A stretch of 64,000 bases of DNA. Origin: Acidobacteriota bacterium (GTDB lineage Bacteria > Acidobacteriota > Terriglobia > Bryobacterales > Bryobacteraceae). Shown piece after piece: positions 35,390-44,633 of the stretch (within the stretch, counting starts at the first letter, position 1; every line of letters begins with the position of its first letter). Where the stretch lies: contig JANXRE010000141.1 in NCBI GenBank assembly GCA_025353165.1, positions 25,545 through 89,544 of the forward strand, in the 5' to 3' direction. A program made the position numbers and the translations under genes. Below the pieces are notes generated by a model. The model saw nothing but the letters and a program-made list of their open reading frames with translations. It was not told where the DNA came from and did not search any database.

Positions 35390-37069
35390 ATGCTTGCCGT
35401 TCCCCTCCTCCTACTCACGTTGGCGTTCCAGGCCCAGGATGCGGCTCCCACCCAACCGCCCGAAAAGCCGAAAGCCGACTGCGTCATCAAGGGGCAGGTC
35501 CTGAACGCCGTGACCGGCGAACCGCTTCGCAAGGCGCGGGTGAACCTCATGAAGCCCACGGCACGCACGGGGCCGCGCGGGCGCGACGTGGATTCCGCCG
35601 GCCATTTCGAGTTCCGTGGCGTGGAACCCGGAACCTACACTCTCAATGCGGAGCGTACCGGTTTTGTCACCCAATCCTACGGACGCAGGAAGCCGGGCCG
35701 CGGCATGGGAGGAACGAGCATCACGCTCACACCGGCGCAGGAGATGAAAGACCTCGTGATCAAGTTGTCGCCGCACGCGGTGATTGTCGGCCGCGTCATC
35801 GATGAGGACGGCGACCCGATGGCGGGAGTCCAGATTAGCGCAATGAAATCCATGTGGGAGGGAAAGAAGCGCCAGCTCATCCCGGTACGTAATGCGAGCA
35901 CCAACGACCTCGGCGAATACCGCATCTACGACCTGGCCCCGGACACCTACTTCATACAGGCGGTCCGCCAGCGCTGGTCCGGAATGCCACCCCCCTCTGA
36001 ACCGATGTCCGACAAGCCGGAAGAGGGCTACATTGCTACCTGGTACCCCGGCACGGTCGATTCCTCCACATCACCCCGGATCGCCGTGAAGGGCGGGGCG
36101 GAATTGCGCGGCGTCGACATCCGCATGGTGAAAACGCGCGTCATCCGGATACGAGGCAAAGTGCTCAGCGGAACCACCGGCAAACCCACCGGCGGGAGTG
36201 TCATGCTGCTGCCGCGCGGCAAGGGATACCGCAGTTGGATGGAGATGAAGAATAGCTGGGTGCAGGATCCAGCCCTCGGGTTCGAGTTTAAGGACGTTAC
36301 GCCCGGATCCTATTCGCTTCGCGGGGAGGCCGGTTCCGGCGATGAGCGGGAGTCCATTGTCCAGAACATCGACGCGGGCGACTCGAATATCGACAATCTT
36401 GTCCTCCAACCGAATACCGGCGTCGAGATACGAGGCAAGCTGACCGTCGAGGGCGGAAAACTCGAAGGCGAGCGCACCAACGTCTCGCTGCAGCCCTGGG
36501 AGGAAGACGAGGGCCCAATGGGAGGCGCATCGGCGGAGCCGAAGCAGGATGGCACGTTCACTTTGAAGAACGTTCAGGCTGGGCGCTATCGGATCCAATG
36601 CTACAAACCGGACACGTACGTGAAGGCCATCCGGGCCGGCGACCAGGACATCACCGACCAACCGCTGGATACGTCGCAAGGCGTGCCCTCGTCGCTCGAG
36701 ATCACGCTGAGCGCGAACTCGCCGGAAGTGACGGGATCCGTCAAGAACGAGGACGGCAAGCCCGTCACCGGCGCATCCGTACTGCTGATTCCCACAGACG
36801 AATCGCGCCGCGAGCAGTGGGGCAACTACGGCCAGTCCACCACCGATCAAAACGGGAATTTCCGCATCCGGAACACCCGGCCTGGCGAGTACAAGGCGCT
36901 GGCGCTCGAAGAAGTCGAAGGCGGGGAGTTCATGGATCCCGATTTCCTCAAAGCCTACGAGTGCAAGGCGACCGCCGTAACGCTGAAAGAAGATTCCAAG
37001 GAGAACCTACAGCTCACCATAATCCCGGTCGCCACCACGGCTCAGGAGAGCGAGAAGAAGGAGCGGTAA
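35390..37069 (+). CDS. Exported protein with carboxypeptidase-regulatory-like repeats
   Basis: A 559-residue protein. ATG 35390 begins a signal peptide (MLAVPLLLLTLAFQAQDAAP). At least four Ig-like CarboxypepD_reg-type units follow, recognisable by IKGQVLNAVTGEPLRKARV near residue 45, IVGRVIDEDGDPMAGVQIS, RGKVLSGTTGKPTGGSVML and VTGSVKNEDGKPVTGASVLL. Each unit is followed by strands such as GQSTTDQNGNFRIRNTRPG. There is no TonB-dependent barrel behind them, so it is a free-standing adhesive or structural periplasmic / surface protein. Such proteins are abundant in Acidobacteria and their role is unknown. It converges with glcF at a gap of 36 bases. Confidence 0.82.
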   Translation: MLAVPLLLLTLAFQAQDAAPTQPPEKPKADCVIKGQVLNAVTGEPLRKARVNLMKPTARTGPRGRDVDSAGHFEFRGVEPGTYTLNAERTGFVTQSYGRRKPGRGMGGTSITLTPAQEMKDLVIKLSPHAVIVGRVIDEDGDPMAGVQISAMKSMWEGKKRQLIPVRNASTNDLGEYRIYDLAPDTYFIQAVRQRWSGMPPPSEPMSDKPEEGYIATWYPGTVDSSTSPRIAVKGGAELRGVDIRMVKTRVIRIRGKVLSGTTGKPTGGSVMLLPRGKGYRSWMEMKNSWVQDPALGFEFKDVTPGSYSLRGEAGSGDERESIVQNIDAGDSNIDNLVLQPNTGVEIRGKLTVEGGKLEGERTNVSLQPWEEDEGPMGGASAEPKQDGTFTLKNVQAGRYRIQCYKPDTYVKAIRAGDQDITDQPLDTSQGVPSSLEITLSANSPEVTGSVKNEDGKPVTGASVLLIPTDESRREQWGNYGQSTTDQNGNFRIRNTRPGEYKALALEEVEGGEFMDPDFLKAYECKATAVTLKEDSKENLQLTIIPVATTAQESEKKER

Positions 37070-37105
37070 GGTCCAACGTGGCGCGCCGCCTCAACCAGGC
37101 TGACG

Positions 37106-38374
37106 CTAGTCCCGTTCGTGATATGCAGCATACGATTCGTCCAGCAGTTCGACGACGTGCGCCACGCGCTGCCCGGTGCCGTGGCGCGCCACACCCGCGC
37201 GAAGCTGCAGCATGCATCCGGGATTCGCCGTCGCGATCACCCGCGCCCCCGTCACGTTCGCCATCGGCATCTTCTTCTCGAGGATCGCCGCCGCCATGTC
37301 CGAGTGCACCACGTTGTAGATGCCCGCGCTTCCGCAGCACAAATCGGAGAGCGGCATTTCCCGGAACGTGAGGCCGGGAATCGCCCGCAGAATCGCGCGC
37401 GGCGCGGCGCGAATCTTCTGACCATGCGCCAGGTGGCACGAGTCCTGGTACGTCGCCGTCTGTTCCAGACGGCCGAGTTTGGTGTTCAGCGAAATGGAAA
37501 CTAAGAACTCGCTGATGTCTTTCACCAGCCCCCCGAACTTACGCGCTCTGTCGGCGTACGACGAATCGTGCTCCAGCAGCTCCCCGTACTCCTTGAGCGT
37601 CGACCCGCAGCCGGCGGCGTTGGTTATGATCGCGTCGTAGCCACCATCCAGAATCGCGTCCACGTTGCGCCGGGCGAGTGTCCGCGCCTCCTCGGGCAAT
37701 CCCGAATGAACGTGCAAGGCGCCGCAGCAGGTCTGTCCCGCGGGGATCGTCACCTCGCAGCCGTTCTTCCGAAGCACGCGTACGGTCGCCTCGTTCAGGC
37801 GCGCGAAACACACGTTCGCAATGCATCCGCCGAGCATCGCCACCCGGTGCCGCCGCTCTCCTTCGGCCGGATACACGCGCCCGTACTCACGAAAGAAGAA
37901 TGGCGTTTCCACACGCGGCGCAAGCCTCTCGGCCTCAGCCAACCGTCCTCGCAGCAGCCCCGTCGATCGCACCAGCCACTGCAGCCCCGACGCCTGGTAG
38001 ACCCAAAGCTTCCACGCTGCGACGCTGAGCAGGAACCTCGAGGGCAGCAGGTGATGGAAGACAAAGTACCGAACGAATCGCGCCACAAGGGACCGCTCGC
38101 GCACCGCCTCGATCTCCGCGCGCGCGGCTTCAATCAGACGACCGTACTGCACGCCCGACGGACAAGCCGACTCGCATCCCCGGCACGCCAAGCAAAGATC
38201 CAGATGCTCGATGTAGGATGCGTCGATCTCAGCGGCGCCCGACGCAACCTGCACCATCTGATAAACGCGCCCGCGCGGCGAGTCCGCTTCCAGCCCTAAT
38301 TCGCGATAGGTGGGACAGGCATTCAGGCACAGCCCGCAGTGAACGCACCGGTCGAGATCAAAGAGCTGCGGCAT
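37106..38374 (-). CDS. glcF: Glycolate oxidase iron-sulfur subunit
   Basis: A 422-residue protein with two N-terminal 4Fe-4S motifs, CVHCGLCLNACPTY and CLACRGCESACPSG, then two CCG domains of the heterodisulfide-reductase type (AMLGGCIANVCFARL, AGQTCCGALHVHSG and YQDSCHLAHGQ, LCCGSAGIYN). This is the layout of GlcF, which passes electrons from glycolate oxidation to the respiratory chain. glcE lies directly upstream and overlaps it by 17 bases. The catalytic flavin subunit gene glcD is not in the window. Confidence 0.88.
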   Translation of the reverse strand: MPQLFDLDRCVHCGLCLNACPTYRELGLEADSPRGRVYQMVQVASGAAEIDASYIEHLDLCLACRGCESACPSGVQYGRLIEAARAEIEAVRERSLVARFVRYFVFHHLLPSRFLLSVAAWKLWVYQASGLQWLVRSTGLLRGRLAEAERLAPRVETPFFFREYGRVYPAEGERRHRVAMLGGCIANVCFARLNEATVRVLRKNGCEVTIPAGQTCCGALHVHSGLPEEARTLARRNVDAILDGGYDAIITNAAGCGSTLKEYGELLEHDSSYADRARKFGGLVKDISEFLVSISLNTKLGRLEQTATYQDSCHLAHGQKIRAAPRAILRAIPGLTFREMPLSDLCCGSAGIYNVVHSDMAAAILEKKMPMANVTGARVIATANPGCMLQLRAGVARHGTGQRVAHVVELLDESYAAYHERD

Positions 38375-39371
38375 TGGCGCGTCCTGGATTCAACAGACCT
38401 TCGGGATCGAACAGGTCTTTCACTTTCTTCATGATCTCGGACGGCTGCGGTGCCGCGGCCGGCGCGCCCGCCACGTACGCGACGCCCGACCCGGCGCGGG
38501 CAACCACCTCGCCTTCGGCCTTTTCCAGAACATCCCGGAGATTGCTGTGAGCGCTCACCACCCGGCGCGCCCCGGTGCGCGGCACAAACTCGCGAATTCG
38601 ATTCCAGATGGCGCAATCGATCGCGCGAGCCTCGGGCAACGCGCGGTTGTACCGCTCGAGAACCGCCGGGCTGCCTCCCGCCTGCAGCAGCAACGTGAAT
38701 CGACCGGACAGTTCGAAGCCGCCCGCCGCCGCCGGGTTCAGAATATCGATGGCGGCGGGTTGCAGCACCGACTGCAGGATGCGGTCCCGCGCTTCGATCG
38801 CGGCGGCGGCTGAATCAAATTCCATCGCCCATGTTCTTGTCTCGGGCGGCATCGGGTTCAGCTTAAAATTCACCACCGCGATCGCTGCCAGCGCCCCCCA
38901 CGATCCGATCAGCAGTTTCGCCATGTCGAGCCCCGCTACGTTTTTCACCACCATGCCCCCAGTCTGTACCACGCTCCCATCGAGAGTGGCGAATCGCATG
39001 CCGATGACGAGATCGCGCGCTGTCCCGTAAAGCCGCCGCCGGGGGCCGCTGATGTTGGTGGCGACCACCCCGCCCACCGTGCAGGAATCGAACCAGGGCG
39101 GATCGAGCGGTACCATTTGCCGGTTCGCCGCCAGCAACTCCGAAAACTCGGCCCACGGCATTCCCGCCTCGACGCTGATGGTCAGGTCGCGCGGCTCATA
39201 CTGCAGCACGCGGCGCATCGCGCAAGTCGAAACAGTAACGTCCGCGGCAACCGGACCGGCCAGGCTGTCTTTGGTGAAATTCCCGCCGAGCCGAATGGTG
39301 CGCTGAGCGGCGGCACAACCGGCGAGCGCCTCCGCCAGCTCTTGCTCGGTAGCCGGTTTTAATCCCTCCAT
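38358..39371 (-). CDS. glcE: Glycolate oxidase FAD-binding subunit
   Basis: A 337-residue FAD-binding protein of the PCMH type. ATG 39371 is chosen as the N-terminus of the FAD domain (EGLKPATEQELAEALAG). The FAD-contact stretches are RTIRLGGNFTKDSLAG, DPPWFDSCTVGGVVATNISG and PRRRLYGTARDLVIGMRFA. The C-terminal helix VKDLFDPEGLLNPGR is typical of GlcD/GlcE. The short length fits GlcE rather than GlcD. It overlaps glcF by 17 bases and is divergent from tldD across 45 bases. Confidence 0.86.
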   Translation of the reverse strand: MEGLKPATEQELAEALAGCAAAQRTIRLGGNFTKDSLAGPVAADVTVSTCAMRRVLQYEPRDLTISVEAGMPWAEFSELLAANRQMVPLDPPWFDSCTVGGVVATNISGPRRRLYGTARDLVIGMRFATLDGSVVQTGGMVVKNVAGLDMAKLLIGSWGALAAIAVVNFKLNPMPPETRTWAMEFDSAAAAIEARDRILQSVLQPAAIDILNPAAAGGFELSGRFTLLLQAGGSPAVLERYNRALPEARAIDCAIWNRIREFVPRTGARRVVSAHSNLRDVLEKAEGEVVARAGSGVAYVAGAPAAAPQPSEIMKKVKDLFDPEGLLNPGRANAAAL

Positions 39372-39416
39372 ATCCGCACTCCTGTAGTGTAGATCCCTGT
39401 TAACCTCGAAGTAGCC

Positions 39417-40847
39417 ATGCTGTTCTCTGAGAGCTTCTTCGCGCGCAAATTCGGCATTACTGAACACGACCTAGAAGGCTACATCGGCGAAGCGCTTTCA
39501 GCCGGCGGGGACTACGCCGACCTGTACTTCGAGTACATGATCACCAGTTCCATCGGCATCGATGAGTCGATCGTCAAGAGCGCGACGCAGGGCGTCAGCG
39601 CGGGCGTTGGCATTCGCGTGATCGCGGGCGAGCGAACCGGTTACGCGTACACCTGCGATCTGAGCCCGGACAAGATCCGCAAAGCCGCCCACACCTCGGC
39701 GCGCATCGCTTCCGGCCCGTCGCAAGTGGACAAGGTCGGGCTGGAGGAAGCGGTGCACCGGAATTTGTACCCCGTGCTGACCTCGCCCGCGGATGTCAGC
39801 CTTGCCGAGCGCGTAAAACTCCTGCGCCGCGCGGACGACGCCGCACGCGCCGCCGATCCCCGCATCTTCATGGTGCAGGCGTCCTACGGCGACACGCTAC
39901 GCCATGTCCTAATCGCTACCAGCGACGGCCGCCTCAGTGTGGATGTGCAGCCGATGGTGCGCCTCAACGTCAGCACGCTGGCGCGCAAGAACGGAGGTCC
40001 GCCGCATTCCGGCTACGCAGGCGGCGGCGGCCGCATCGGCCTGGAATTCTTCGAAGAGAAAACGCCGGAGTCGTTCGCCCGCGAGGCTGTGCGTCAAGCC
40101 ATCGTGCAGCTCGACGCGGTAGAGGCGCCGGCGGGCGAAACCACCGTCGTGTTAGGCCCCGGCTGGCCCGGCATCCTGCTCCACGAAGCAGTAGGACACG
40201 GCCTTGAAGCGGACTTCAATCGCAAGGGAGTATCGGCCTTCGCCGAGCGCCTGGGACAGCAGGTTGCCAGCCCGCTCTGCACCGTAGTGGACGACGGTAC
40301 CATCCGCAGCCGCCGCGGATCGCTGAATGTCGATGACGAGGGTCACGAGACCCGGCAGAACGTGCTGATCGAGAACGGCGTGCTGCGCGGCTACCTGCAG
40401 GACAAGCTGTCGAGCCGCCTGATGGGCAGCCAGCCCACGGGCAACGGCCGCCGCGAGAGCTACCAGCATTTCCCCATGCCGCGCATGACGAACACCTTCA
40501 TGCTGGCGGGCGAAAGCGCCCCCGAAGAGATCGTGCGAACCGTGAAAAAGGGCCTGTACTGCGCGAACTTCGGCGGCGGACAGGTGGACATTACGAACGG
40601 CAATTTCGTGTTCTCGGCGTCCGAGAGCTACCTCATCGAGGACGGCCGGATCACGCGCCCGGTGCGCGGCGCGACGCTGATCGGGAACGGCCCCGAGGCC
40701 CTGAAATACGTGAGCATGGTGGGCAACGATCTCAAACTCGACGAGGGCATCGGCGTGTGCGGCAAGGAGGGGCAGAGCGTGCCCGTTGGCGTCGGGATCC
40801 CCACTGTGAAGATCGATCGAATGACCGTGGGTGGAACCGCGCAGTGA
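39417..40847 (+). CDS. tldD: Metalloprotease TldD
   Basis: A 476-residue TldD-type zinc peptidase. The metal site HEAVGHGLEADFNRKG gives the HExxxH signature that separates catalytic TldD from its partner, and the substrate-channel region FVFSASESYLIEDGRITRPV follows. TldD forms a heterodimer with PmbA/TldE and degrades or matures unfolded peptides such as microcin B17 leaders and CcdA. The partner gene starts in the last codon (GTGA overlap). It is the first gene of a four-gene plus-strand operon ending at 44239. Confidence 0.92.
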   Translation: MLFSESFFARKFGITEHDLEGYIGEALSAGGDYADLYFEYMITSSIGIDESIVKSATQGVSAGVGIRVIAGERTGYAYTCDLSPDKIRKAAHTSARIASGPSQVDKVGLEEAVHRNLYPVLTSPADVSLAERVKLLRRADDAARAADPRIFMVQASYGDTLRHVLIATSDGRLSVDVQPMVRLNVSTLARKNGGPPHSGYAGGGGRIGLEFFEEKTPESFAREAVRQAIVQLDAVEAPAGETTVVLGPGWPGILLHEAVGHGLEADFNRKGVSAFAERLGQQVASPLCTVVDDGTIRSRRGSLNVDDEGHETRQNVLIENGVLRGYLQDKLSSRLMGSQPTGNGRRESYQHFPMPRMTNTFMLAGESAPEEIVRTVKKGLYCANFGGGQVDITNGNFVFSASESYLIEDGRITRPVRGATLIGNGPEALKYVSMVGNDLKLDEGIGVCGKEGQSVPVGVGIPTVKIDRMTVGGTAQ

Positions 40848-42196
40848 GCGCCGCGTTGGAAGGAATCGCCGAACGCGCGGTCGCGATGGCCTGCGGCCTC
40901 GGAGCCACGGATGCCGAGTGTACGCTCGCGGAAGGCAGCGAGTTCTCGGTGAACGTCCGCCTCGGCGAGGTTGAGAGCCTGAAAGATGCCGGTTCCTCGG
41001 GCGCTGGAATTCGCGTGCTGCTGGGCAAGCGAGCGGGTTCGTCCTACACCAGCGACCTCTCCGAGGAAGGCATCCGGCGGATGGTCGCGCAGGCGATGGA
41101 GATAGCGGAGATTGCGACCGAGGATCCCCATGCCGGCCTCCCGGACCGCGGCGAGCTCGGGCGTTTCGAAGGCGATCTGAAGCTGTTCTTCGACGATGTC
41201 GCCGCGCTCGCGACGGAGGACAAAATTGCCCGCGCCAAGGAAACCGAGAAGGCCGCCATGGCCTACGATCCGCGCATCGTGAACTCCGAGGGCGCGTCGT
41301 TCAATTCCTACACGGGCGTCCGCGTCTTCGCGAACTCGTTCGGCTTCCTCGGATCGTACGCCAGTTCCAGTTGCTCGTTGAGCGTCACGCCAGTCGCTCG
41401 CGATGGCGGTTCCATGGAGCGCGACTACTGGTACACCTCGGCAAGAAGCTCCACCTCACTGGAGGATCCGGAGTACGTCGGACAGCAGGCCGCGCGGCGT
41501 GCCTTGCGTCGGCTGAACCCGCGTAAAGTGGGTACCCAGAAGATCCCGGTGATCTTCGAATCGCGCGTCGCTCGCGGGCTGCTGGATCACCTGTTCGATG
41601 CCGCGTCGGGCAGCGCCGTGTACCGCAAGGCGACATTCCTGGCGGACAAACTCGGCGAGCCCATCGCCTCGCCGCGGCTCACCGTCATCGACGATGCCAC
41701 CATGCCCGGCCTGTTCGGCTCTTCTCCGTTCGACGATGAAGGAGTTCCGTCGCGCCGTACCGTGGTGCTGGAGCGCGGCGTTCTGAAAAGTTTTCTCCAC
41801 AATACGTACACGGCCCGACGCCTGGGAATGCGCACTACCGGCAACGGCTCCCGCGGGCTCACTGGCAACGCCGGCGTCGGACATGGTAACTTCTATCTCG
41901 AACCGGGAGAGCGAAGCGCGGACGAGATCATCCGCGGTGTCTCGAAAGGACTCTACGTGACGGAGTTGATCGGTTTCGGAGTGAACGTCGTCACCGGCGA
42001 CTACTCGCGAGGCGCATCCGGCCACTGGATCGAGAATGGAGAGCTCGGCTGGCCGGTATCGGAAATCACAATCGCGAGTACGCTGCAGGAGATGCTCATG
42101 AATATCGAAGCCGTCGGATCCGATCTGGAATTCCGCGGCTCGCTCGCTTCGCCGACCTTGCTGGTGCGGGAGATGACGATCAGTGGCAGGTCCTGA
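40844..42196 (+). CDS. pmbA: TldE/PmbA family metalloprotease subunit
   Basis: A 450-residue TldD-fold protein without the HExxxH motif, so it is the non-catalytic TldE/PmbA partner. GTG 40844 overlaps the tldD stop by four bases. Typical features are SGAGIRVLLGKRAGSSYTSD near the N-terminus, VIFESRVARGLLDHLFDAAS in the middle, and GNFYLEPGERSADEIIRGVS toward the end. Together the two form the peptide-processing TldDE heterodimer in the cytoplasm. The next gene starts 14 bases before its stop. Confidence 0.9.
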   Translation: MSAALEGIAERAVAMACGLGATDAECTLAEGSEFSVNVRLGEVESLKDAGSSGAGIRVLLGKRAGSSYTSDLSEEGIRRMVAQAMEIAEIATEDPHAGLPDRGELGRFEGDLKLFFDDVAALATEDKIARAKETEKAAMAYDPRIVNSEGASFNSYTGVRVFANSFGFLGSYASSSCSLSVTPVARDGGSMERDYWYTSARSSTSLEDPEYVGQQAARRALRRLNPRKVGTQKIPVIFESRVARGLLDHLFDAASGSAVYRKATFLADKLGEPIASPRLTVIDDATMPGLFGSSPFDDEGVPSRRTVVLERGVLKSFLHNTYTARRLGMRTTGNGSRGLTGNAGVGHGNFYLEPGERSADEIIRGVSKGLYVTELIGFGVNVVTGDYSRGASGHWIENGELGWPVSEITIASTLQEMLMNIEAVGSDLEFRGSLASPTLLVREMTISGRS

Positions 42197-42662
42197 CAAA
42201 CGGAAACAGCGGGGGCTAGGCGCGCTCGCCTATGTCTTCATCGTCCTTGTCGCGCTCGGCGCCGCGATCGGCTGGTACTGGTGGTATTCCGCCAGCCGCG
42301 GGCCCCAAGCGCTCGGACTGATGCCGGAGGCCACGCAGTATGTGCATGCCGGCAATCTAAAACTCAGCGATGTCCAGATGAAGTCCACCGAGAGCTACCT
42401 CAAGCAGCAGGTGGTCGAGATTCTGGGGAACATCTCCAACAGCGGCGACAAAAGCGTCGATGCAGTCGAAATCTACTGCGTCTTCTATGACCCCTACAGT
42501 CAGTTGGTGCTCAGGCAGCGCGTGCCCATCGTGCGCGAACGGGCCGGCGGTCTGAAGCCGGGTGAAACGAAACCCTTCCGTCTTCCATTCGACGACATAC
42601 CCGAAAGCTGGAACAGACAAATGCCGCAGCTCGTGATCGCCGGGATTAAGTTCTCCAACTGA
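42183..42662 (+). CDS. Single-pass membrane protein, FxLYD/DUF2393-like
   Basis: A 159-residue protein starting at GTG 42183 inside the end of pmbA. After a short basic N-terminus there is one membrane anchor (LGALAYVFIVLVALGAAIGW). The outer domain contains VVEILGNISNSGDKSVDAVE, IYCVFYDPYSQL and KPGETKPFRLPFDDIPESWN, the pattern of FxLYD/DUF2393 beta-sandwich domains of unknown function. The stop codon overlaps the start of the next gene (TGATG). Confidence 0.7.
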   Translation: MAGPDKRKQRGLGALAYVFIVLVALGAAIGWYWWYSASRGPQALGLMPEATQYVHAGNLKLSDVQMKSTESYLKQQVVEILGNISNSGDKSVDAVEIYCVFYDPYSQLVLRQRVPIVRERAGGLKPGETKPFRLPFDDIPESWNRQMPQLVIAGIKFSN

Positions 42663-44239
42663 TGTCCCGCGTTCTCGTCATCGACGACGACGCCGCCCAG
42701 GTGGATGTCCGGCGCCTGATTCTGGAGCACGCCGGGCACTCCGTCGCGGCTGCCACCACTCCCGCCGCCGCACGGGAACTTTTCATCGGGCACGATCCCG
42801 ACATTGTCGTGATGGATCTGCACCTTCCGAAGACCGAGGACGGGCTGCGCCTGATTCGTTCCTTCCGGCGAAGGAAGTCCGCGATTAGAATCGTGATCCT
42901 GTCCGGCGGCGCCGGAGACTTGAGCGGCCATCCCGAACTGGCGATGGTGGATCACGTGTTGCGGAAACCTTCCCGTTCGGCGACGCTCCTGAAGACAATC
43001 GCCAAGCTCGCGTGCCTGTTGCTTCTGATCGCGCCAGCATTCGCCGCCGAGCTTGCCATCCGCGCCGGCCAGCCGGCGGAGTACGTGGCCACGCTGTCGA
43101 TGTCGGGACCGGGCACGGACTGGTCCCGCCCGGGACATGAGTCCGCGATGGCGCGGGTGCGGATCGACGGCGAACGCGAGTTTCACGTCATGCTGTATGC
43201 GGGCGAGACGGTGCACGACTATCGTGTGTTCCTCGGCCGGCTCACCGCGGGCGAGCACCGGCTGACGGTGGAGAACGAGCCGCGCTGGTCGTCGCCGGGA
43301 GCGTCGATTCAGGTCGCCCACCTCTCGGCGGACGCCGCGAGAGACGACGGCGTAACCGAGCGCGCTCCCGTCCTGTTTGCGCGCGAGAACACGGTGGGGA
43401 AGTTCACCGATGTACCGCTGATCGTGTATGCCGAACGGCAGGGAAACGTCCTTACCTACACCGTCATCTTCTCGAATGAGGATGGCGGAACCTCAACGCG
43501 CGGGCTGATGGCGCGCTGGGGCCGCACGACCGATATCGAGTACGTTTACCGCCTCGACCTGCGCACCGGCGAGGCAATCATCCAGGCCAAGGATCACAAG
43601 GACATTCCGTTCAACGGCCGGTACGACGGGCTGCACCCGATGTTGATTCCGAGCACCGACAACAACATGGTTTCCGGCGACGGGCAGTCGGCCATTCGCT
43701 ATCAGATCGCTCCCGTGCTAACGGATCTCTCGGAGCACTCCCGCGAACAGGTGATGGATGAGCGTCCGCTCGCGTACCGCGTGATGGCCCAGGAACTCGC
43801 GCGCGAAGACAAGCTGCGAAATTTCGGCGCCGTCGATCGCAACAAAGTGAGTGACCCGCGCAACTACCTGTATCTCGAAGCCAAGGTCGGGAATCGCGAT
43901 TCGGCTCTCGCGGCCTGGGTACGGCTGGCGGGCGAAACCCGCTGGCGCAGCTCACATCTCGGACGGGTGGATCTCGCCATCGAGCGGGACGGCTGGATTC
44001 GCACCACTGTGGAGCTACCTCCGGGAACCACGCCGGCCAAGGTCGCCGAGATCGGTTTCTCATGCGTCATTCCGCAGAATGACGAGAAGCACTTCTACCT
44101 CGCGGGCGAGTGCCGGGTGGAGGCCGTCGGCAAGGTGTTCTTCCTGGGGCCCGGCTACGTGCCCGGAAAAAGCATCTTTTCGACGAGGGATTCCGTATCG
44201 ATCCCGTCGGGACAGATGATTACGTTCCTCGTGCGGTAA
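42662..44239 (+). CDS. Response-regulator receiver domain fused in frame to an exported beta-rich domain
   Basis: A 525-residue frame with an odd layout. Residues 1-115 are a standard receiver domain with acidic residues 8-10, phosphorylatable Asp52 in VVMDLHLP, Ser81 in VILSGG and Lys102 in VLRKP. Directly after it, residues 116-128 (LACLLLLIAPAFA, then AE) look like the hydrophobic core and cleavage site of a signal peptide. The last 395 residues are a beta-rich, exported-looking domain of unknown function (ATLSMSGPGTDWSRPGHESA). Either it is a signal-anchored REC protein, or two genes share one frame, with GTG 42956 as an internal start for a secreted 427-residue product. Confidence 0.7.
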   Translation: MSRVLVIDDDAAQVDVRRLILEHAGHSVAAATTPAAARELFIGHDPDIVVMDLHLPKTEDGLRLIRSFRRRKSAIRIVILSGGAGDLSGHPELAMVDHVLRKPSRSATLLKTIAKLACLLLLIAPAFAAELAIRAGQPAEYVATLSMSGPGTDWSRPGHESAMARVRIDGEREFHVMLYAGETVHDYRVFLGRLTAGEHRLTVENEPRWSSPGASIQVAHLSADAARDDGVTERAPVLFARENTVGKFTDVPLIVYAERQGNVLTYTVIFSNEDGGTSTRGLMARWGRTTDIEYVYRLDLRTGEAIIQAKDHKDIPFNGRYDGLHPMLIPSTDNNMVSGDGQSAIRYQIAPVLTDLSEHSREQVMDERPLAYRVMAQELAREDKLRNFGAVDRNKVSDPRNYLYLEAKVGNRDSALAAWVRLAGETRWRSSHLGRVDLAIERDGWIRTTVELPPGTTPAKVAEIGFSCVIPQNDEKHFYLAGECRVEAVGKVFFLGPGYVPGKSIFSTRDSVSIPSGQMITFLVR

Positions 44240-44274
44240 TCCGGCGTCAGGTTGAACCATAATGGCCTCACGGC

Positions 44275-44600
44275 ATGACAGTCGGCCACGTCGAGGTCGC
44301 GCAAGACCTCCTCAGGGACTTTTGCCGTCGCACTGGCGTCCGGAAACTGGCTGTGTTCGATCTGTGCTGACGGAGCGCTTTTCGGACGCCAGCGACGTCG
44401 ACTTCCGGGTAGAGTTCAACCCGGGTGAACGAGTGGGCTACCTACGCATGGCGGCCATGGCGAAAGTAGCGGCTGAATTCGTTGGGAGTCCGGAGGTCGA
44501 CTTTGCGGCCGCCGAAGATCGCGGACAGCTCACGCCCCATTTGACACGATGGCGCGATTCCCCTGCGATTCAAAAGCGGAGAATGGTGGGCTCGAGATGA
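44275..44600 (+). pseudogene. MNT-type nucleotidyltransferase, frameshifted
   Basis: ATG 44275 reads VEVAQDLLRDFCRRTGVRKL and then AVFD, the start of a MNT-domain nucleotidyltransferase (the antitoxin-type partner in HEPN/MNT pairs). It stops at 44370. One frame over it continues as SVLTERFSDASDVDFRVEFN, which supplies the SDxD catalytic motif. A single missing G in the glycine codon of the GS motif accounts for the break. The tail is fused to the tRNA region and lacks the usual C-terminus. No HEPN gene is nearby. Its last 177 bases are part of the 210-bp repeat. Confidence 0.7.
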
Positions 44601-44633
44601 CTCGAACATCCGACCTCTTCCGTGTCAAGGAAG
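44424..44633 (+). repeat. Left 210-bp direct repeat bounding the island
   Basis: This segment matches 51958-52167 over 210 bases without gaps and with only five mismatches. It comprises the 3' part of the MNT gene (44424-44583) and the last 50 bases of a tRNA-Val gene (44584-44633, minus sense). The match ends abruptly at both sides. It is best read as the att-side duplication of an island at a tRNA gene. Confidence 0.85.
44584..44633 (-). pseudogene. tRNA-Val 3' fragment
   Basis: Fifty bases identical to the 3' part of the tRNA-Val(GAC) gene at 52118-52194. They run from the encoded CCA through the T-arm to the 5' strand of the anticodon stem. The D-arm and 5' acceptor strand are missing, so no tRNA can be made. 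It marks the left junction of the island. Confidence 0.85.
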
